Positions 58,073-64,000 of a stretch of DNA of 64,000 nucleotides are shown piece after piece. Origin of the DNA: Ostrinia nubilalis (lineage: Eukaryota > Arthropoda > Insecta > Lepidoptera > Crambidae). Where the stretch lies: positions 6,240,001 through 6,304,000 of the forward strand of contig NC_087119.1 in NCBI RefSeq assembly GCF_963855985.1. The letters are read 5' to 3'. Positions within the stretch are counted from its first letter, which is position 1. Each line of letters begins with the position of its first letter. Under the pieces are notes generated by a model that saw only the letters and a program-made list of their open reading frames with translations, searched no databases and was not told where the DNA came from. The translations under genes and the position numbers were made by a program.

Positions 58073-58136
58073 GTAACCATGGCAACGCGTCTCGTGCTTT
58101 CAGTAAGCCTCCTTGTTTCTTCGGGGCGCCTGGTAC
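58073..58136 (+). promoter_or_regulatory. Best composite: exact X-box, GCGTC, core
   Basis: GTAACCATGGCAAC (58073-58086) is a perfect X-box and is followed by GCGTCTCG, CCTCCTTGTTTCTTCGGGG and CGCCTGGTAC (octamer 58129-58136). It is the clearest example of the composite layout on the plus strand. Confidence 0.6.
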
Positions 58137-58329
58137 AAATGCCGCCCGAAGTTCTGTTTTACCGACCTATTCAGTCAGGTCTACTGACAGTCTTTCACCA
58201 AACACTGGGTAATAAGAAACTCAACCTTCAATTTAAAAAATATTACCTACTTACTGGCAATTTCTACTTACACTTGTGGTGCATGATAATCTCAATCTTG
58301 TTCCTGACAATCGTTTTTTGCAGTAGTTA

Positions 58330-58500
58330 CGGTAGAGAGAGAGAGAGCATTGGCTGAACACGTGATGAGGTCTCTTGGGCATTCATAGGGGGGTCTGAGG
58401 TCCTCGAGTGCCGCTGTAGGTGGCCAATTGGGGAACAGTTTCGCTCCCTGGAACAACCTGTTGCGTGTACCCACCAGAAATACATAAAAACGAGGAGATC
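58330..58500 (-). repeat. E-family unit with minus-strand core
   Basis: 'gaggtcctcgagtgccgctg', 'ggtggcca', 'caacctgttgcgtgtac' and, on the minus strand, CTCCTCGTTTTTATG, TATTTCTGGTGGG (58497-58470). The order matches 61040-61195. Confidence 0.5.
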
Positions 58501-58616
58501 AAGATACATGGGGCTTTTGACACAGTTTTATGTGTACTACGTTCCCCTAGTGACTGTATATTTACTGCCTGCCATTATCTTCAGCAAATGGAGGTTATTA
58601 CGTTTCGCCTATTTTA

Positions 58617-58855
58617 GGGAGATGCCACACGGTGCGGTGCGGTCGCGGTGCGGCGTCGGAACGGTGCCGCTGCGGCGTCCTGCATATAATAATCAATGAT
58701 ATGCCAGACGGTGCGTTCCGGCGCCGCACCGCAGGTACACCCCGCACTTCGATTGAGCGAGACGGTGCCGTTGCGGCGTCGCATACCACCATGTGTACAG
58801 TGATGCGGCAAAATGTTTGCGTTGCGGCGCCGCACCACACCGTGTGGCTGCTCCC
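58617..58855. mobile_element. GC-rich TTA-flanked MITE
   Basis: GGGAGATGCCACACGGTG and, from the right, GGGAGCAGCCACACGGTG are inverted and flanked by TTA (58614-58616, 58856-58858). The interior is full of GCGGCG, GTGCGG and GCGCCGCA. It resembles 19912-20075 in style and target but not in sequence. Five open frames on both strands across it are composition artefacts. Confidence 0.75.
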
Positions 58856-59539
58856 TTAGACCAGTTTGCCAGTGTTGAATACTCCATGCCATGGCAGTGT
58901 TAAATGAACACTTTTAAATAAAAAGGGTCGGTTAGAAAATCTTTAATATCTTCATAAGTATCTGGCCTAGCTTTTTGAAATAGAGACTAAATTAATTTAA
59001 GCATTTTTTATAAATGTAAAATAAATAAAATTGCGTAGTTATTCCAGTATGTTTTGTTTCTAAGACAACTACTTTCTACTTTTGAAGACAATACAGAAGA
59101 TTTTCTAACCGCCCTTTTCCTTTGCAGTCGAGTGTAGATATCCTTTGCCTCCAAATTCTGTTGAAATACGTGTGTACGAATTTGTGTTTCGTACTAGCAA
59201 TAAGTGGTTTAACTTACCCACGAAAAACATACACACGCACGTTCCCTATTTGTTAAAATGACTTTATTTCATTGACATTAGGTATATCAGCAATTAAGAG
59301 GTTAGCATATTGTGTTTTTACAAAATTTTAATAACTCTTGGAACGCTACATAATTAGGATCAAATGAACATACAACTATTCAATTCTTTAATTATAAAAA
59401 GCGCAAAAGTATATTCGCACCGTAATGTAAACGCCTCGCCTCGGAATTGACAGTGCGCGAATGGCGATGACAGCTCGCGAAAGGCGATACATACGGTGTT
59501 GATCCTTTTCCGAGTTGATAAGTCTGCTATGAGCTTTAA

Positions 59540-60130
59540 ACAAACCCCGCCAATAAGTTGTGACGTGACACAGGTATCCCTCTCTGACCTATTTTCTGTT
59601 TCACCCACCTTAACTATCGCTTCAATTTTCTCGATCAAAAATAAATATGTAGACAGTTCCTTTCTGATCACCGTATGGGGTGCATCTCTTTTTTGCTCCG
59701 TCGCTACCTCTCATTTATCATTGGGCCCTGGTACTTAAATACCAGATCGCGTCGATGTTATGACGATTTTAAGCGATCCGTTGAAACAAGTAGAGGCAAA
59801 TCAAAGAACGTGTGCATAATTTTGCAAGTTTTCTAACTATTTATAAATAAAAGTACCAACTATCTTTTGTTTGTTGGCTTCTCTGAGTATAAAAGTTTAT
59901 TCTCAAAAGGATATTGAACTATTTTGACATAATTTTGATCCATAAATTAACAGATTTACTTGGTAGAAGCACATCTTATAGTGTATGAATATTTTTAAGA
60001 TTACCACATATTTATAAATGAAAGTACCCTCGACTTTTGGTCTAAAGTCTTGTCTGTCCATAAATATTAATATAACAAAGAACTGCAAGATTTCAATGAC
60101 GTTTTTATTCAGGAATTGGCTAATTTGTGA
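59540..60130 (+). repeat. A-family module with two trailers
   Basis: Lead with pyrimidine-rich start and 'ggggtgcatctctttttt', core CTCTCATTTATCATTG, GGCCCTGGTAC (octamer 59727-59734), then 'agatcgcgtcgatgtt'. Two trailers at 59818 and 60011 share 'tttataaa(t/a)(g/a)aaagtacc', about 193 bp apart. Confidence 0.55.
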
Positions 60131-60445
60131 GACGGTGCACGCTAAATCAGACAAAATGAAGTAACTAAAATTCAATTTTACAGACGTTTTTTCGATGATG
60201 CCAATCTTAAGTTACCAAAGTATAATGTAGGTTTATTTTATATTGTTATACTTACGTTAGTAATACATTATTGATTATAATAATTAATTACCTGGACCTG
60301 GTATTTTGTACTCAAAACACTATAAATTTCTGGAATTTAGTTTTATACGAATTCATTTTGTTTTCACATTTTCAATTTGCTAAATAAAACTGAGATAGTT
60401 TAAAAACAGACTGACGAAGCTCTATAAAAAGCCATAAAATACTTA

Positions 60446-60582
60446 GGGCTGATTTTTCAATCGTCGGATAACTTTTAACTGAAGAATAAGTTTAGCACAT
60501 TGACAGTTTCAGTATGAAAAATACGTCAAAAGTCAATTTTATTCTTCAATTAAAAGTTATGCGACGATTGAAAAATCAGCCC
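60446..60582. mobile_element. Palindromic MITE, GGGCTGATTTTTCAATCG ends, TTA target
   Basis: GGGCTGATTTTTCAATCGTC and its inverse, with about 45-bp arms including 'ataacttttaa', flanked by TTA (60443-60445, 60583-60585). 137 bp, no coding content. A GCTACG-type repeat (60601-60645) follows. Confidence 0.82.
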
Positions 60583-61039
60583 TTAATAATATATTTTATT
60601 CGTAGCAGTGTACTGCTACGAGTGCTACGCCGTAGCAGCTAGTCATAATAATATTTTTACCTAACAAAGTAATGGTTTTTCATCGCGTTTGACATAAATA
60701 AGAACTTACTAACAACATACTTTTTTCTGATGCGAAACTTTTAGACATGTATTCAAATTACAAATGACGTGGCTTTACTGAAACTGCATTTAAGGTTTGT
60801 AGATTCAAATTAAATTTTATTTATTTAAATAAAACACGGTACACTTCAGTTCTTATGTTTCATCGGTAGATGGGCATTTTGCAAAAATATCTATGAATAT
60901 GACTGTTGTTTGTGCAAGTACCTAATTCTCCGAAAATATTTTCAAATATAATGCACAATATGTTCTTGTTTCGCTAGGGGTTATGTACCTAGCGTACGAC
61001 TAAATTAATTTGACGGTAGCTTTTGGGAAAACGCAAATG

Positions 61040-61417
61040 CGGCCTCTCGGGCTTCTTAGAGAGAGATTGAGGTCCTCGGGTGCCTGTGTATACGTGGCCG
61101 TGGGCGACCCGCAGAAGATCAATATTGATCGCTGAATGTAGCAACAGGTGGCTGAATGTTGAGTGTACCAGGAGTACATAAAACGAAGAGACCCTGCGCT
61201 AGACTGTTATCTATCTACTACATTTCGCAGGTGTGTATCTACTTTATTGGCAGTGACTGCCATCCTTTTCAAGCTACAAGGGATGTTATGTTTCATCTCT
61301 TTCGTCTGCTCCGCCCTCAATACTCGTACATAGATATTCACTACTCCAGGTTTAGTTTACAGGTGTGTGTGTTTAGGCCAGACTGAAGAGCTCTTTAAAT
61401 TTATGGCATCCTGTTAC
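61040..61417. repeat. E-family unit with minus and plus cores
   Basis: 'gaggtcctcgggtgcctgtg', 'cgtggccgtgggcgacc', 'caatattgatcgctgaatg' and a minus-strand core CTCTTCGTTTTATG, TACTCCTGGTACAC (octamer 61165-61172). Further on, 'cagtgactgccatccttttc' aligns with 'acagccatccttttctgacc' at 56870. A plus core CTCTTTAAATTTATG, GCATCCTGTTAC lies at 61391-61417. The open frame 61156-61386 is not a credible gene. Confidence 0.55.
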
Positions 61418-61419
61418 TT

Positions 61420-62500
61420 GCTGTCGAAGTTACCTACCCCGCCTACCGCACTTGCCCCAACACGTTTCCTGACAGGCTGGTAAAAATAAAAAGCTAATTA
61501 TACTCGTATTATTTATGCAGTCTCTTCCACTTTCTTCTTTGTTCTAGTCAATTCCCGTTATTTGGGATAAGTATTTCTCATTATGCCGTAATGCAGTATC
61601 AAAACTTAATAACTAAGCAAATAATTTATTCACTTTTATTCATTTATCCACCAATACTATCATCATCAACATCCCTAAATTACAATTACAGTCTTAGGAT
61701 GCTCGGTTATCGAGGCATTTTCTTTATTTTACTAGTAGATAAGCCCATACATTTGACGTCTAAAATCATCGATAAGATTTTATAACTAACGAGATTTAAA
61801 AGTGTTAAAGTTATAAATAAAGGTACTTATTACATTTTCTTAAAGCTAAGTCAATGTAGAATGTATAAAATAGATTTCAGAATAAAGCTGTTAAACAAAT
61901 TGAAAAGTAAACGAGATAAATAAAACTTTGTATGAGTGTTTTAAACATCATCGTCAACAAAGAAAATGGTAGAATTAATGATAGTCATACATAGGGCTAG
62001 ATGGATTGTGTTAATTGCTTGTATACTTAGTTACAATGTAACATTATTTCTTCATATTTTTTTTAAGTCACAAATATTTCAGTTTAAGTTACTTTGTTGG
62101 ATTGCATTGTATTGTTTTGTGAAGTAATGAATAATTACTATGACATAATAATGTACATATAAGTAATTTATTGAATCTGTAACTATTGTTATGACATTTT
62201 TATTTATTAATACCTATAACGTTATTTATTAATACCTATAAAGCAAATAAATAATTCATTATTTAGACCAAGATAGTCTTTTCATTGTCATTTAGACAGA
62301 CAGTGACATAATAAGCAACAAACAAACAAGATGCAAGACATATAATACGTAGGTTCTACGTTTAACAATAATATTGAATCTAATACAAATAACATTATAA
62401 AAATAGTCCTTCAAATTATGCCATTAGGCATCAAAACATGTTTCGAGAATTTTGTATGCACTCAGCGTCATCTATTTATGAGGATAGGAGAAAGCGGCGC
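61420..62500. other. Gene-free AT-rich stretch
   Basis: No gene or element recognised. 'ttatttattaatacctataa' is repeated in tandem near 62200-62240. Confidence 0.35.
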
Positions 62501-63420
62501 GCACCTTCCCGATAATTTGCCAATTTTATGAATGAAAACTAGGTCAAAAGCCTTCAGATTGTTTAATAATTTGATCTTATACCGACAGATGAGACATTGG
62601 ACAAAAGGGGACTATTACTTTCATTTATGAAAACGTAGAAATCAAGCAAAGTTTTTATAAATCCCCAAATGTCACTATATCTTGTAAATTAAATCGATTT
62701 GGGATTGAAAATTGTGTTAAAATTGCTGCAACTATTCACAAAATTATAGTTAAGTAACATAACGTTATCAAAATAATACCTACTTCAAATTATTCTATTA
62801 GTCATTAAGTTTACTCATGTTTCAGCATAGAATTTTATACGGTTACATTATTACGATAGCAGAAAGCGTGGGCACTATCCGTAAATTGGTCGATTTGTGA
62901 ATGAAAACCAGATAAAAAATCAAGATTTTTTTGATATTATGAATCTATTTGGACTATTAAGGCATTGGACAAAAGGGGCGCATTAGTTTCATTCATAAAT
63001 ATTAAGAAATCAAGTAAAGTTTTCGTAAATCCTCAGATGTGACCCTATCATGAAAATAAATCGATTTATGAATGAAAATTATGTCAAAATCACTTAAATT
63101 CTTCATAAAACTGGGTAATGCAGTCATACAATTCATTTGACATAAGTAAATGGGTACTTTTATTTATAAATACTTAGAAATCATGCAATGTTATCCCGCA
63201 AGTTCTTTGATTTGCTCTATCGGTTTCGCAATTTCGCTCAAATACGGTGAATTTCGACGAAATCCCGATTTTAGTACCAGGGCAGGAGAATACAGGAGGA
63301 GGTAGGACGGAGCTCGAAAGCGATACATCCCGTGCGGCAATCGGATCGGTACTGATTATATTACTGTGATATTGAGAAAAGCGTCGCAGCATCTGTTAAC
63401 AGGTGAAATAGATGTATTTG
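62500..63420 (-). repeat. A-family module in reverse orientation
   Basis: On the minus strand a lead (63420-63310), core CCTCCTGTATTCTCCTG, CCCTGGTAC (octamer 63274-63281), 'gggatttcgtcgaaattcac', then trailers with 'ttttcattcataaatcg' near 63067, 62893 and 62520 and 'agtaccc'/'aaagtaata' blocks. Three trailers are present, against one or two elsewhere. Confidence 0.5.
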
Positions 63421-63737
63421 ATAGAGAAGGAGGGGAATACACTGAATATGTACATAAATCAGAATATGTTTATGTTGCAGCGGGCATTTGTGTCCCGTCA
63501 AAGTAGTTCCTAGTTCGTCTATACTGAAGTTAATACCTAGCTCCGTAGCAGTTTCATGAAAAAATAAAAAATAATAATTGGCCAAGTGCGTGTCATGCCA
63601 CGCGCAGTGTAGGGTTCCGTAGTTGTCCGTCGCTACTACAATATATTTCTGAAGCAAGCAATTACTTCATCTAAAGTCACTTTTCATATTTTCTTCTAAG
63701 AAATTTTTATTATGGAATTTTATAATAGATTGTGGAA

Positions 63738-63793
63738 AACCTTGGAGGAGGCCTTTGTCCAGCAGTGGACGTCATTTGGCTGAAACGAACGAA
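63738..63793 (+). mobile_element. RTE-like 3' scrap, plus strand
   Basis: 'ggaggaggcctttgtccagc' and 'agtggacgtcatttggctg' then AACGAACGAAC tail; the same family as 55208-55360 in the opposite direction. Fewer than 60 bp remain. Confidence 0.65.
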
Positions 63794-64000
63794 CATGCGT
63801 TAAACGACTATTACTCTTAAACTAACTGATCTTAACCGTTATAGTTTTTCTGGACAGTTAATAAAAAAGCACTATAAATCACATTATGAATTTGTCCAGA
63901 TTTTTCAAACTAACAGTTTAGATTTCAGAGGAGAGGGAACTACTACCCTACTCGAACAAAAAAAATAGTCTTAGAAACCACTAAGCCATTATAAAAGCCC
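63794..64000. other. Gene-free right end
   Basis: AT-rich with no recognisable gene; it may continue into sequence outside the window. Confidence 0.3.

Noticed and set aside
58598..58892. Overlapping open frames on both strands
   Set aside because: They arise from the stop-poor GC-rich body of the TTA-flanked MITE.

Overview
The window looks like intergenic, AT-rich chromosomal DNA from a moth or butterfly. The evidence is the mobile DNA: many 3' ends of an RTE-clade LINE with (ATC)n tails and 11-bp target duplications, repeats ending in the 'cgggcgaagccgcggg...CTAG' signature with (GTCT)n tracts, and the 'gcgccagaaggagggttatg' repeat, all of a kind common in Lepidoptera. I found no intact host protein gene. 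The only convincing protein-coding sequence belongs to transposable elements: one LINE reverse transcriptase C-terminus, RTE C-terminal fragments, a broken hAT transposase and a Tc1 transposase scrap.

What is left after the mobile elements are removed is not featureless. About 60 copies of a ~28-bp motif lie along almost the whole window, written 5'-CCTCYTC, a GTTTATG-like centre, then CCTGGTAC-3'. The 3' octamer CCTGGTAC occurs exactly 35 times (29 on +, 6 on -), where about two are expected by chance. In many copies an imperfect palindrome matching the RFX X-box (GTAACC..GGCAAC) lies 10 to 50 bp upstream. I count 20 exact X-box matches, where about one is expected. The DNA around these motifs falls into several mutually unalignable repeat families: A (11.6-13.4, 25.3, 31.6, 59.5, 62.5-63.4 kb), a ~110-bp tandem array (16.1-17.35 plus 19.66-19.85 kb), C (21.8, 23.7-24.9 kb), D (26.9-29.1 kb), B (40.7-45.0 and 50.7-52.1 kb, ten units) and E (56.0, 58.4, 61.1 kb).

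Layout: 0-5 kb LINE tails, first motif copies and a GC-rich MITE; 6-10 kb a Helitron-like repeat and a hAT MITE carrying a Tc1 derivative; 10-16 kb A-type modules; 16-20 kb the tandem array split by a 2.3-kb DNA element; 20-31 kb C and D modules with RTE inserts and nested MITEs; 34.3-39.6 kb a tandem satellite interrupted by a 4.47-kb hAT element; 40.5-52 kb the B array with MITEs; 52-64 kb a tRNA-like gene, more RTE fragments, a perfect 96-bp-arm palindrome and E/A modules.

My reading is that a conserved DNA-level signal (binding-site array, insulator-like region, promoters of a non-coding RNA, or a small-RNA source) has been kept or amplified here while its surroundings diverged and filled with transposons. 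The motif counts are seen in the sequence; any function is inference.
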